A DNA stretch of 64,000 nucleotides. Source: Paratinospora sagittata (Eukaryota > Streptophyta > Magnoliopsida > Ranunculales > Menispermaceae). The stretch is taken from NCBI GenBank assembly GCA_035771175.1, contig CM069606.1, positions 34,936,816-35,000,815 of the forward strand. Direction: 5' to 3'. The position numbers were made by a program, and so were the translations under genes. The notes below the pieces were generated by a model that saw only the letters and a program-made list of their open reading frames with translations, had not been told where the DNA came from and made no database searches. Positions 1-11,365 of the stretch are shown here, one piece after another (positions within the stretch are counted from its first letter, which is position 1; each line of letters starts with the position of its first letter).

Positions 1-2437
1 CATACAATTTATGCTCTCTCAGAGCCTGCAAAGTCACTCTGAGGTGTTCGTCATGCTCAGCCTGAGTCTTGGAATACACCAGTATGTCATCAATAAAGAC
101 AATGACAAACTTATCCAGATACTGCCTAAAAACTCTTTGCATCAGGTCTATGAACATCGTCGGTGCATTAGTAACACCAAAAGGCATCACGAGAAACTCA
201 TAATGTCCATATCGGGTCCTAAAAGCTGTCTTAGACACATCTTCATCCCTAATCCTCAGCTGATGATAACCGGAACGCAGATCAATCTTCGAGAAGAATC
301 TCACTCCCTTCAGTTGGTCAAATAGATCATCGATCCTCGGGAGAGGATGCTTGTTCTTAATGGTCACCCTATTGAGTTGGCGGTAGTCAATACATGACTG
401 CAAACTCTCATCCTTCTTTGTGACGAAAAGAACTAGAGCTCCCCAAGGTGACACACTCGGGCTAATGAAGCCCTTAGCCAACAACTCCTCAAGCTATTTC
501 TGCAACTCATTCAACGTCATTCTATATGGTGCCATGGAGATAGGCTTCGTACCAAGGACCAGCTTTGTGAGAGATTCGATTTCCCTCTTCGGAGGCAATC
601 CGGGAAGGTCCGAAGGAAATACATCAGGAAAATCTATGACTATAGCGATGTCCTCAAGTCTCATCCCACTGGTCTCATCATCCTCTAGCACTATCCTAGC
701 TAAGATCTCTTTGTCTCCATCAGTTACCAATCTACCTCTGGTAATTGGTTGGTTCGATGCTCTCCCTTGCAATGTGAACTCAGAATGTCCATGGATCGGG
801 AAAATGACTCTCTTCGCAAAGCAATCAATCACTACATGGTATGCGGCGAGCCAATCCATCCCAAGGATTGCATCAAACTCAAGGAAATTTAGGACTCTAA
901 GGTCCGCGGGCATCTCGAAGTCCCCAACTCTCACAACACAGTGCTCACAAACCAAGTTCGGATAGATTCTCTCCCCAGCTACAGTACTCACAACCAACCA
1001 TGTCCTAGCTCTAATGGGAGTCAAATGCAATCTATCTACCATGCGTCCATATATGAAAGACAAAGTAGATCCAAAATCAAATAAAACATGCGTCGAAATA
1101 TCACAAATATGAAGAGTACCTTCTACTAAGGCCGTCGATGCAGTTGGATCTGGCTCGGTGGCTGCCTAGGCAATCTCTCTGCCACTGGAATGCTGTACTG
1201 TACCCGGAGATGCCAACGGTGGGTTCGGACATTCAATCCTTCTGTGACCCGGCTTACTACACTGGTAACAAATGAAAGGAGCTCTCGAAGCAGTAGACTA
1301 TGACTGGGATGTAGCCCCGTTACCTCCTCTGCCTTTGCCTCGACCTCGGCCTAACTGTGGAAGTGGTGGTCTCTGTGCTTGACTAGCCACTGAGGTAGAA
1401 GGTACTATGAATAGCGAAGATCTGACACTAGTCTAGATGTGAGATGACTCACTCGGAACACCTTCATACTGTGTCCCCGTCTGGAACTTCCACTTTTTTC
1501 CCCATTTCTTTTCCTTATAGGAGTTCTTCCCACTTGTCTCGGCCTGAAACTACTGAGGTACCGGAACTACGACTTTAGCATGTCCCTCAATATGCTCGTG
1601 CAGCTCAAATTGTGCGGCCCTCATGGTCATTGTCCTGAACTCGGACATCGCAGTCACTGACAAGGCCTGCCTGATAGCTGGCCTCAATCCTAACATTAAC
1701 TGTGTGATCCAGTCCTCAGTCGACTGTACCAAACCCAGAGCATAAGCAGACAACTGCATGAACTTGATCTCGTACTGACGAATAGTCATGGTTTCCTACT
1801 TAAGGATCATGAACTCACGCCTCTTCTTCAGCCTCTCAGTAGCAGGAATATAAGCCTCTAGGAATAGCTGCCTGAACGACTGTCAACTCTGTACTGTGCC
1901 TCAGTTCTTCAATACAGATGTCCACCAATCATCTGCGTCACCCTCCAGCATATGGGTAGAACATAGCACCTGAGCCTCCTCATCAAGGCTAAGAATCCGA
2001 GCAATCTTCTCTACATTTTTCAGCCAATCCTCTGCCTTTTTCAGTTTTGCTCTCCCATAGAACTTCTTAGGCTTCAGCTTCATGAACTTCTCTACCATCC
2101 TGATCTGATGGTCTGAAGGGCCTCTGGCTGGAATAGGAACTGGGGTAGGTGCAATCTCTGGCTGTGGTGCAGCCATAGGGGGCTCAATTGCATCCTCATC
2201 TCCCATAGGTTCGGCCGCAACCTCACCAACACCATCCTTCTGGGGTACAACTGGAGGTGGCTGCAGTGCTGTGGCTTCTGACCTCCTAATCAACTCCTGA
2301 ATCTGAGCTGTCTGAGCGGCCATCAAACGACCCTGTGTAGCAAAAAGTTCTTCCAGCCTCCTCATTAGATCATCTTCCTCAGATGAATCCATGTGTGGTT
2401 GTCTTCTTCCACTTATCCTCATGACTCTGAGAAGCAC
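1..2437 (-). pseudogene. Ty3/gypsy gag-pol pseudogene, truncated by the window edge
   Basis: Retrotransposon polyprotein read leftward. In order it shows a gag capsid-type region (2437 to about 1560, with the KFMKLKPKKFYG and GDADDWW stretches), a CX2CX4HX4C zinc knuckle near 1225-1275, an aspartic protease region (about 1100-800, with ILGMDWL), then the reverse transcriptase (494 to 1), including [19 protein letters not shown] and the FIDDIL catalytic motif. RNase H and integrase would lie beyond position 1. All parts share one reading frame, broken by eight in-frame stops at 494, 1166, 1298, 1433, 1550, 1796, 1883 and 1901 (lower coordinates). Six are TAG, two TGA, and I see no frameshift. 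The protease active-site triplet reads DFG instead of D-S/T-G. Domain order (protease-RT) and motifs place it in Ty3/gypsy; the lineage is not resolved. It is dead as a coding unit. Confidence 0.93.
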
Positions 2438-3594
2438 AACACAATATATATAGCTTATTCATATCTTAACTTATATATATGAATATAATTGTATAGTATA
2501 ATATATATATATATAAACAAATCTTCACAGGAGCCGAAGTACACACGCGCTTAATTCTTGCATCTTTTCTTCTGCTTCTCTGCCAACAACAACCCCCACG
2601 TATCGCACGACTAGTTTCCTGAGATATAGTAAGGAGGGTGAGCTAAAAGCCCAGTGGTCATACCCAATAGTTTCCACGCATTAAACCTATCGATAGTATA
2701 TAATTCAACCATAACACACACGCATTACAAATGCAACAATCATAACATCAAAATTCACATATATGAAAAGCACGTGCACGAGAATATGTACAGAACGCAT
2801 GTGTATGAATGATTTCTTTTGCACTTAGCAGGATAAATCAAAACGCAAGGATTGCATTTAGCACATAGCATGGCCCCACCACACCCAAAGATTGCATTTA
2901 GCACACAACATGGGCCAATCACGCCTAAATTCATATGCAAAAGGAGTACATGATGTAGGATGAATACAACACTATGAAAACGAGTAATACAAGCAAACCT
3001 CAGGAATCATCCCACCTTGATTTTGCTAGGGTCTCCCCCGCTATTAGAATTTCTCTAGAGTCTTTCTATTGAAACTCTTTTTCTCAGAGAGTGAAACTGA
3101 AACAGAATTTAACTTAACTCCTAGCCCCTATTTATAGAAGCCCAAAAATTTATGTTCCCATTTTGCCCTTAATCATTTCTGATAATTACAAGTAGGCAAA
3201 TTTACCATTTTGCCCTCAGGTGCAAATTTACCATTTTTCCCTTGAAGGTGAATTTATTATTTTACCCTCGTATGTTTTCCTTATTTACTACTAGATAAAT
3301 TAACCATTGTGCCCTTAGACTTTTATGATAATTACAAGCCAGTTGAATTTACCAATTTTTCGGACTTTCTAGTATTTACAAGTTAGGAAAATTTACCATT
3401 TTGCCCTTGGACTTTAATGATTATTACCAATTAGGTGTATCTACCATTTTGCCCTTGGCCTTTTATGATATTTTCTAATTAGTTGTTTCTTTGTAAGATT
3501 CTAGGATTGTAGATTTTTGTGGTATTACACATAGAGCTTGGGCAAAAATGCAAATTGGTTATGGGCTAGATGAAATGATTTCTAGGGCGCTACA
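2438..3594 (-). mobile_element. LTR and 5' leader of the minus-strand Ty3/gypsy element
   Basis: The LTR reads leftward from a TGTAGCGCCC terminus at 3594. A TATA box, TATAAATAGGGG, lies at 3136-3125 on the minus strand, followed by a transcribed-looking leader rich in CTCTGAG and AGACCC motifs, and the gag frame begins at 2437. The 3' end of the LTR is not sharply visible, because I found no tRNA-Met primer site (TGGTATCAGAGC) between 3000 and 2437. The leader holds a small local duplication around GCATTTAGCACA (2848-2900) and AT microsatellites near 2490-2515. Calling this the 5' LTR of the gag-pol at 1-2437 rests on orientation and distance. Confidence 0.65.
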
Positions 3595-5962
3595 ATTTAA
3601 CCATTTTCATGCAATTCAAATCCATTCGTTTCAACCTTTAAAGAAGTCGGCTTGGCAACATGCACAAGCTTCCTAAAACATCTAGGAGGACTTAGCCCGA
3701 AAACATCCAAGGCTTTTAGAGTTTCAACACCATTCATTTCCACCTCTAGAGAAGTCAACTTGGTAAGATGCACAAGCTTCCTAGAACATATAGGATGACT
3801 TAGCTTGGAACATCCAAAGCTTCTAGAGTTTCAAAACCATTCAAAATCCACCTCTAGAGAAGTTAGTTTGGCAACATGCACAAGTTTCCTAGAACATTTA
3901 GGAGAACTTAGCCTGGAACATCCAAGGTTTCTAGAGTCTCAACATTCAAATCCACCTCTAGAGAAGTTAGCTTGGCAACATGCACAAGCTTCTTAGAACA
4001 TCTAGGAGAACTTAGCCCGGAACATTCAAGGCTTCTAGAATCTCAATGCATGCCATTTCAAATCATATTAAACACATGCATTTCCATAATGATATTCACG
4101 ACTTTCAACATACAAGTATAAATGAATATGATGACACAAGTCATAAACAAAATGAACAACTACTCACAACCAATGTCAGGCAAGCAAAGCTATCCACACA
4201 CGGGCCAACATGGATTCCAATGCAAATCAAGATCCTGTAAACCATAGATCCATGCACATACATCAATTATCATGACCATCCATACATAGACACACTAATC
4301 ATGATCAATTCCAAATTTAACAAGTCTATGTGCATCTAATCCCCAACATGAGCCTCCCTTCTCATGATCATCCTCGACATCCGTATTAATCCACATACAA
4401 GACTAATTCCCAAAACCTAAGACCAATACTTAGTCTAGGTCATTCAATCCCAACACAAGTCCAAACCATTCAAATCATGATCAAAACCTACTCAAATCCC
4501 CAATTTAAATCAATACATGGCATATGCCCCAATTTGGAAAAAATCTCTATAATAGGCATAGAGACAATTTGAACTAAGTCATACAATTCTAACATAGGTT
4601 CAAACATTTTAAACTCATGGTTCCACTCAATTTAGGTCCAATTAGACAATTCCTAAGCCAATTTAATCAATTGACTTGGTTTAGGTCAAAAGCCCCAATT
4701 TTGGGCAAAATTTTGAAATCAAGCCATAAGCCGATTTTACCCTACAACTAGGGTTTCCAATGGATAAAAAATTGAACACCACCATCAATCAACTAGAATC
4801 AGCCATTTAATTCAACATAGTTGCCATGCAAGTCCAAAGGAAAACCCTAAGTTCATTTTTTAGGGTTTAGGGCCTTTACACATAACCCTTCTAATTTTTT
4901 GCTAGAAATTGGGGAAAATGTCGTCATTGGGTTCCAAATCACCTGAGGAATCCAAATCCCCAGCTTACAACTCGTCCCTAAGAGTTTCACACGAAACCCT
5001 AACTCCATGCACCACCAAAAACGTGGCGAAATGCTTGAGAAATGCACATGGAGTGTAGATCTAGGTCAAAGAAGGTTGCTTCTATCATAAGCCTGTTCAA
5101 AAGAGCAAAAATTAGCCAACCTTAGGTTAGGGAACACCCAAAACCGCGACCCATGGAGAAAAATACACCATTAGAAAGCTTACCCTCACCTTCAATGGTG
5201 ATTTCATGGAAAGAAAATTGAGAAAAACACTCACCTTAGGGTGTAGTTCGTAAAGATTTTCCTTGAAAACCCTAGTTTTCCTCCCTTCTTCCTCCTCCAA
5301 TCCGTCCTTAGCTCATATAGGAAAAGTAGCAACCTTTCGCCCATTTTAAAACATTGAAATGGCCATTTTTCACCCAAAACCGTGCCTAGAAAACGGATCA
5401 GCGCGCTCATCCCGCCTAGGAATGCTTTTGAGCGCGCTACTCCTTCACCAAGAGCACCTAAACTTTGTTTCTTCACTACGGGCTCAATACACATCAGAAT
5501 TTTGCGTATGACCAGTCGTTTTCCATGTAAAAATGCATTCCATACTCATTTCTAATATTCCTAGGTCCATTTGACGCACCAATAATTAATTATCATATAA
5601 TCAACACATATACACAACATATTCTAATATAATTGTCATATTTACCATGTGTTGAAGTACAACCTTCCCATATATCAAAAATGTGCATTAAATGAGGATA
5701 TTTAATGTGGTCTTTTCAACAAGTCACAAGTTAAGATGATGACTTGTTCAACAAATTACTTATTTGAAGGCTCTCCAACAAGCCACTCACAATAGTATTA
5801 ATACGGCAAATGATATTAATAAAAATAATAACACCACCAATAATACTTTTTTTATAAGATATAATCACACATCAAACATCAAACACACAACCAAACACAT
5901 AGAGTTTGGACAAAAATGCAAATGGGTTATAGGTTAGATGAAATCATTTCTAGGGCGCTACA
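3595..5962 (-). mobile_element. Second minus-strand Ty3/gypsy-type LTR, interrupted
   Basis: A TGTAGCGCCC terminus at 5962 reads leftward and shares its first ~67 bases with the LTR ending at 3594 and with the plus-strand LTR starting at 9182. After that the sequence is unrelated to the 3594 LTR. No matching LTR 3' terminus is seen before 3595, where the next LTR begins, so this copy is most simply read as an older LTR (solo or 5') into which the 3594 element inserted. The interior has no credible gene; short open frames (4853-5047, 5231-5494) resemble nothing I know. The right flank is LINE sequence, which fixes the insertion boundary. Confidence 0.6.
3630..4060. repeat. Four-copy tandem repeat, unit about 104-108 bp
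   Basis: The anchor CTTGGCAACATGCACAAGC, with variants, recurs at 3651, 3759, 3867 and 3971, giving spacings of 108, 108 and 104 bp. Each unit also contains CATCTAGGAGGACTTAGCC-like and CACCTCTAGAGAAGT-like blocks. It lies within the LTR remnant 3595-5962. Confidence 0.9.
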
Positions 5963-6165
5963 AATAGTCTATATAATCGAGGCGAGGAGTCTGCCAGAGT
6001 GGAATTTCCCAACCAATTGTCTTCCTAAAAGCGAAATGAGTCGCCTTTTCCTGTTTTGAGGCCCGCAAGCCAGATAAATTCTGGTGCAAGTGAAGATATA
6101 AACTTCCATGGGCTTCTAAATATTGACCTTCTTATCCTCCCCGAACTTCCCAGGTGCTCCTGCGG
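5963..6165 (-). pseudogene. L1-type LINE ORF2 fragment (region just before zf-RVT)
   Basis: Translating the minus strand from about 6110 to 5965 gives PWKFISSLAPEF, then GLKTGKGDSFRF, a TAG stop, EDNWLGNSTLADSSP and RLYRLF. This is the conserved stretch downstream of the reverse transcriptase in plant L1-clade LINEs, where family members read G-x-G-x-x-I-R-F-W-E-D-x-W-x-G. The stop falls at the family's tryptophan position. The fragment is cut at 5962/5963 by the LTR terminus, so the LTR inserted into an already resident LINE copy. Confidence 0.75.
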
Positions 6166-8040
6166 ATAAATTGTGCCATACTTGGGGGTTTTTGCTGATG
6201 TATAGTTGATTAGAAATTTTTTTGCTGAAATAAGGAGACAAAACTTTTATTTGTCATTTTACAGTAGTTTTGCCACGTTGGCTGCCAATTGGATGCCAAC
6301 GTGGCGAAACACTTTTTTTTTCTTTCCAAATAAGACATGAAAACTCCTTTTCAAAGGTGTTTTTAAGGTACTTTCAAATGATGTTTTTCATTAGATAATG
6401 AAAACTCCTTACGATTGGGAGTTTTTAATTGAAAACTCCTTACAATTTGGTGTTTTTATTACAATCCCATTAAATAGACATTGTCATTTGGGATTCTCTC
6501 CTATTATTGGAACCTCCTGCTATATTTTTCACATGCAATATTGAATATGACCTATATAATTTCATATACATACTACATAAATAACCTGTAAAATTTCAAA
6601 ATGCACTTGATAAAAATAAAATATATGAAATAAAAGATTAATATAATTATCAAGAGAGGCAAATGTTGACTTATAAGTATACCGAGGGGTATAATATGTA
6701 TATAAGTACGTGGAAGTTATATGGATGCATGTGTATGTGTTTGTGTGTTTATAAAGTATAATTAAATTATTAAAATCTAAATACTAAGTGTTAAGTTGGA
6801 TATGTATGTATATATATATATATATATATATATTACATTTTTAAAGTGGAGAGTTGCTTTATTAAGTTGCATGAGGAGCTTGGGATTATTATTTTTATAT
6901 GCTTATCCTATCCTCTCATTTCTAATCTATCTCTCTCCAACATTTAAAACAAAAAAAAGAAAGAAAGGAAGAACAACAGAGAGGAAAAAGAAGAGGAAAC
7001 GCGAGATTTGCCCCAAATCGAGACTCACGATAAGTGATTTTCACTTTATTTCTTCGTGAAATTGATATTTAAGCTAGATGTAACGATTCTCTCGGAGTAA
7101 TTTTTGCTATGGGAGTCATTTTACGGTGTTTTCGAAATTTGGAGTTTTTACCCAACGTGAATGAAAATTTGCTCGAACGGTTAAAAAACACTTCATAAAC
7201 TGTAGAAGCCCCGAATATGTGGTTAGATTTCATTTATTTGTTCATTTAAAATTTTTATAGTTGTTGGAAGTTAGATTTGATATTGGATACCTTTTGAACT
7301 CTATTAAAACATGGTGAAACTCTGATTTGAGACTGTAGAAAGATAGATCTATCAATTCCGGACATTTCGATGTTAAGATCATGATGTTTGGATATGATTT
7401 GATATTTTTAGTAACTAAATATAAGGTTTTGGTGAGTAAAATTGACTTTAGATACCTCCTCGAACATGTAAAACCTCAGTAAAATACCTGTTGAAGGTGG
7501 TAGAATGATAGTATGATTGATTTTACACGTGTCATTGTAGATAGAATAATTTTAGGAATGTTCTATATTTTTAATAAAATTGATATATGTTTTCAGTAGA
7601 AAAATAAAATTAAGAACTAGTGAAAATATAATTTGGAAATCATGTGGAATAATTTTAGGAATGTTCTATATTTCTTGTGAAAATATCTAGATTGATCGTA
7701 GAAATGGTAGAGTAGCGTTTTCAACTGCTTATGAGTCTTAAATTCAATTGGAATTTAAATTCATGGAATGTGTACAATATTTTTCAGGTTGCTAAAATAA
7801 GAATTAGTGGTAAATGAACAAGACTTGGATCAAATGGAATGTATTTGAATGAATAATACAATTAATAGTTAAGTGAAATAGATTCGAGTTATACATGAAT
7901 TGCAAATGTTTATTGGTGATTTGAAGTGAGTTGGAAAATAAAATATGTAAATGGAAACCGAGTATTTACACTTGAAATAAATATGAATAAATGAAATTGA
8001 ATTATAGAATGATTATAACAGATTGAGTTAATTGGATTTC
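6166..8040. other. AT-rich non-coding stretch between retroelement remnants
   Basis: No gene recognised. It contains an interrupted palindrome at about 6268-6308 (arms TTTGCCACGTTGGC and GCCAACGTGGCGAAA), a TA microsatellite at 6808-6833, short local repeats of AAACTCCTTAC (6395-6445), and a duplicated AATAATTTTAGGAATGTTC (7545 and 7650). It may be eroded retrotransposon LTR or UTR. Confidence 0.5.
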
Positions 8041-8044
8041 AATC

Positions 8045-9170
8045 GGAACTGGACTCGAAAGCGGCGGTGATTGTATTTAAGTTGGAAAGTCTTGTTGTGG
8101 GATTACCCAACACCCCGAGGAGACATAATGTTGTTTGGGTTATTATTGATCACTTGACCAAGTCCGCTCACTTTCTACCGGTGAACACTAGGGATTCTAT
8201 GGACAAACTGAGCAAACTCTATATTGGGGAGATAGTCAGATTATATGGAGTGCCAGTTTCGATTGTGTCAGATAGGGATCCGAGGTTTACATAGGTATTC
8301 TGGCAGGGGTTGCAAAGGCAGCTCGGCACTAGACTAGATCTCAGTACCGCTTTTCACCCCCAGACGGATGGCCAGTCTGAGAGGTTGATATCGATTTTAG
8401 AGGATATGCTTCGAGCTTGTGTCCTTGAGTCCAGTGATAACTGGGAGGAGTACATACATCTGTGTGAGTTCGCGTACAACAACAGCTATCAGTCCAGTAT
8501 TGGCATGGCTCCTTTTGAGGCATTGTATGGTTGACCCTGTAGATCTCTGATCTGTTGGACGAAGATAGGGAATGTTGCGGTGATGGGACCAGAGTTTGTA
8601 CAAGAACACACAGAGAAGATTAAGAGGATCAAGCATAATATGAAGGTAGCCCAAGATAGGCAGAAGAGTTACACTGATGCCAAGCGGAAGACCATAGAGT
8701 TCGAGGTGGGTGACCAAGTTTTATTGAAGGTCTCACCTCAGAAGGGCCAAACTAGATTTGGGATAAAAGGCAAGCTCGCTCCGAGATTTATTGGGCCATT
8801 CGAGGTATTAGAACGAATTGGCCCCGTCGCTTACCGATTAGCCTTGCCACCTCAGTTAGCAGCAGTCCACAATGCCTTTCATGTGTCAATGTTGAGAGTG
8901 TACAAGGGTGATTTTGATCACGTCTTGGACTGGAGGAACATTGAACTGAGGCAGGATTGGACTTATGATGAGGAACCTATTCAGATACTTGACCGGAAGG
9001 TCCAGAGGTTACGTAACCGCGAGATTCCGATGGTTAAGGTAAGATGGCAGTTCCATGGCGAGGAGCATGTTACTTGGGAGGGTGAGGACTACATGATGGA
9101 GCACTTTGCCGAGTTCATGGGCTTAGGTAATTTCTTAACCTTAAACCTTCGAGAACGAAGTTCATTCTAA
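8045..9170 (+). pseudogene. Ty3/gypsy integrase-chromodomain remnant
   Basis: One plus-strand frame holds the C-terminal half of a Ty3/gypsy pol. The integrase core shows DHLTKSAHFLP (first catalytic Asp), SDRDPRF (second Asp), FHPQTDGQSER (catalytic Glu) and EFAYNNSYQSSIGMAPFEALYG. Then come the [10 protein letters not shown] and [17 protein letters not shown] linker and a chromodomain-like tail ([20 protein letters not shown], then W-E). Two in-frame stops, TAG at 8292 and TGA at 8532, break it. Protease, RT, RNase H and the integrase zinc finger are missing, so the element is truncated on its left at about 8045. The chromodomain suggests a chromovirus lineage. It ends 11 bases before the 3' LTR. 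Confidence 0.92.
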
Positions 9171-9850
9171 GGTGGGTGTGATGTGACGCCCCAAAAATTA
9201 TTTCATCTAGCCCATAACCCAATTGCACTTTGCCCAAACTCTATGTGTTGCCTTGATATGGTTGGTGTTTGTTTGATGGTTGTTTAATGTTTGTATAGTT
9301 GATGCTTGATAATGTATATAAATATGTGTATTCTAAATTGTATATGGGTCATGTTAAATTAAAGTATAATGCATATGTTATTATTTATGCATGGGACCAT
9401 TAAACCATGAATTGATATGGGTTAGGATTGATTGAATAAAAAGATAAATGAGAATGAAAATTTTGTGTATTAAATGGATTGGACATCTAAAATACATGGA
9501 AGCATAAGATTGGTTAAAGTACAAGTGGTTGGTATGGGTAGTATGAGACCAACACATGTGAAGGTTGGTGCATGAAAGTGGACAAGTGTCCCATGCCCAC
9601 TTCTCTTCTCCAAGGAAGTGCTAGAAAGTGAGGTGAGTGGAGGGAATCAAGGAAGTGCTAGAATGAGTGGAGGGAATCGAGGAAGTGCTAGAAAGTGAGG
9701 TGAGTGGAGAGAAAGGAAAAAAATAAAAGAAAAGAAGAGATAGAAAGAAGGAGTTGCTTGAGGAAAATCTCTGCAACGTTTTCATCAAAGAGCTGGATCT
9801 TTGGGATATATGGTCAGATTGAGCTCAAATTTTTTCAGAAAGTTCGTAGC

Positions 9851-10204
9851 TTTCGTCTAAGAGATCTAACCTCTCAAACAAAGCTGGTCGGAAAGTCTGG
9901 ATTTCTCATGCCGTTTCGGTCAAACTTATAAATCTCCTCAATCTACCGTTAGATGGATATAAAATTGGGGTATGTAGTTTACAACTGATAGTTTTGCATT
10001 CTGAACGGTGGAGATCTTGATTAGAGGTTTCGTCTAAGAGATCTAACCTCTCAAACAAAGCTGATCGGAAAGTCTGAATTTCTCGCGTCGTTTCACTTAA
10101 ACTTATATATCTCCTCAATCTGCCGTTGGATGGATATCAAATTTTGGTATGTAGTTTAAAACTGATATTTATGCATTCTGAATGGTGAAGATGTTTATGG
10201 TTTA
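9851..10204. repeat. 177-bp tandem duplication inside the LTR
   Basis: TTTCGTCTAAGAGATCTAAC starts at 9851 and again at 10028, and the following ~170 bases match closely up to GCATTCTGAA.GGTG.AGAT in both copies. The copies are clearly diverged. Confidence 0.9.
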
Positions 10205-11260
10205 ACTATTTTGTGTGATATAGTCATCTGAGTTCGAGTATTTGCAGCAGGAAAGGAGAAATTGTCTGATTAGAGACTTGTTCATCAAAGATACTTATCT
10301 TTTCGGTCCACCGTTGGATTAGGCTGATATTTAGACAGAAGGTTTGTTTCTTCACATACTTCAATCTGTATGGTTGATTTTATGAATACATATTTCTGTT
10401 GGTAGATTGATACATCTGAACAGAATATTAAATGAAGAATTGGTAGGGTTGTTTGTATTAGACCTAAATTTAGAATATGAACTTAGACCTTTCCAAATAG
10501 CTTGCATATCAACTATGTTGACCTAGTTGTCATTGTTGATGAACCCATGATGCAAAATCAGCGATATACATGGCTGAACATGGTGACCTAGTGTAAATCG
10601 GCAATATGGCCTAAGTATGAAAATTTTCATATTTTAGGGCTTTTGATGCTTTTGGCCTAGAATCATTGAATTGATGCAACTTATGTTTAATTAAGCATGA
10701 TTAGGGTTGATTATGCTACTGATTTGGTGGTTGTGACCATATCATGGGTTAGGCCTACTTGTGATCAAGTGACCCAATTTGGGCATGTTTATGCCTAAGG
10801 AATTGAAAATCAATATTTTTGATTAATAGAATGGTTTATGAATGAAAACTATGCATTAGAGGCCTAAGTCATATGATTTGAGTTGAATGATGGGATTTAG
10901 GCCTATTGTCTATATGTGGGCTGATTTACGGTTGATGTGTAATGTCTATGTGATTGAGCATAGAAATTGATGTATGGTAGGAAATTGATGAATGTTTCAG
11001 GATCTTGATTGGGTTGATTCGGTTTGGTGGTCGTGTGTGGTTAAAAACTCTCGCGAGGCTTGGTTTTGAGTAGACTTCATTTATGATTATATCTTTTATG
11101 TCATCATATCACTTATATATATTGTATGTTGAAAGCATGAATGTGTTCTAATGTTTTGAATGATGCATTGATTTGAGAAAACCTTATGACTTTGGTTGGG
11201 CCCATCTATCTGGCTAATAGGGGGACTTAACCTTGTCATAGGAGGGTTTTAAAAAGGAAA

Positions 11261-11365
11261 TGATTGGGGTCAACGGTACGATGAAATAGACGTGCACTAG
11301 TAACCCCAAATAAACATGATTGGGGTCAACGGTACGGTGAAATTGACGTGCACTAGTAACCCCAA
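11261..11365. repeat. 57-bp tandem duplication inside the LTR
   Basis: TGATTGGGGTCAACGGTACG occurs at 11261 and 11318, each followed by GTGCACTAGTAACCCC. The two copies differ at only a few positions. Confidence 0.9.

Noticed and set aside
11..325. Plus-strand open frame of 104 codons
   Set aside because: It is the antisense of the gypsy reverse transcriptase; the minus-strand reading contains all expected RT motifs.
420..965. Plus-strand open frame of 181 codons
   Set aside because: Antisense shadow of the gypsy protease-RT linker; no known domain in this direction.
3805..3996. Open frame over the 107-bp tandem repeat
   Set aside because: The frame is a by-product of repeat units; no initiation or splice context and no similarity to proteins.
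3630..4060. CRISPR-like array
   Set aside because: Units are contiguous 104-108-bp repeats without unique spacers, in plant nuclear DNA; a minisatellite explains them.
5231..5494. Minus-strand frame inside the second LTR (87 codons)
   Set aside because: Lies in LTR sequence, lacks any domain, and codon use is unremarkable.
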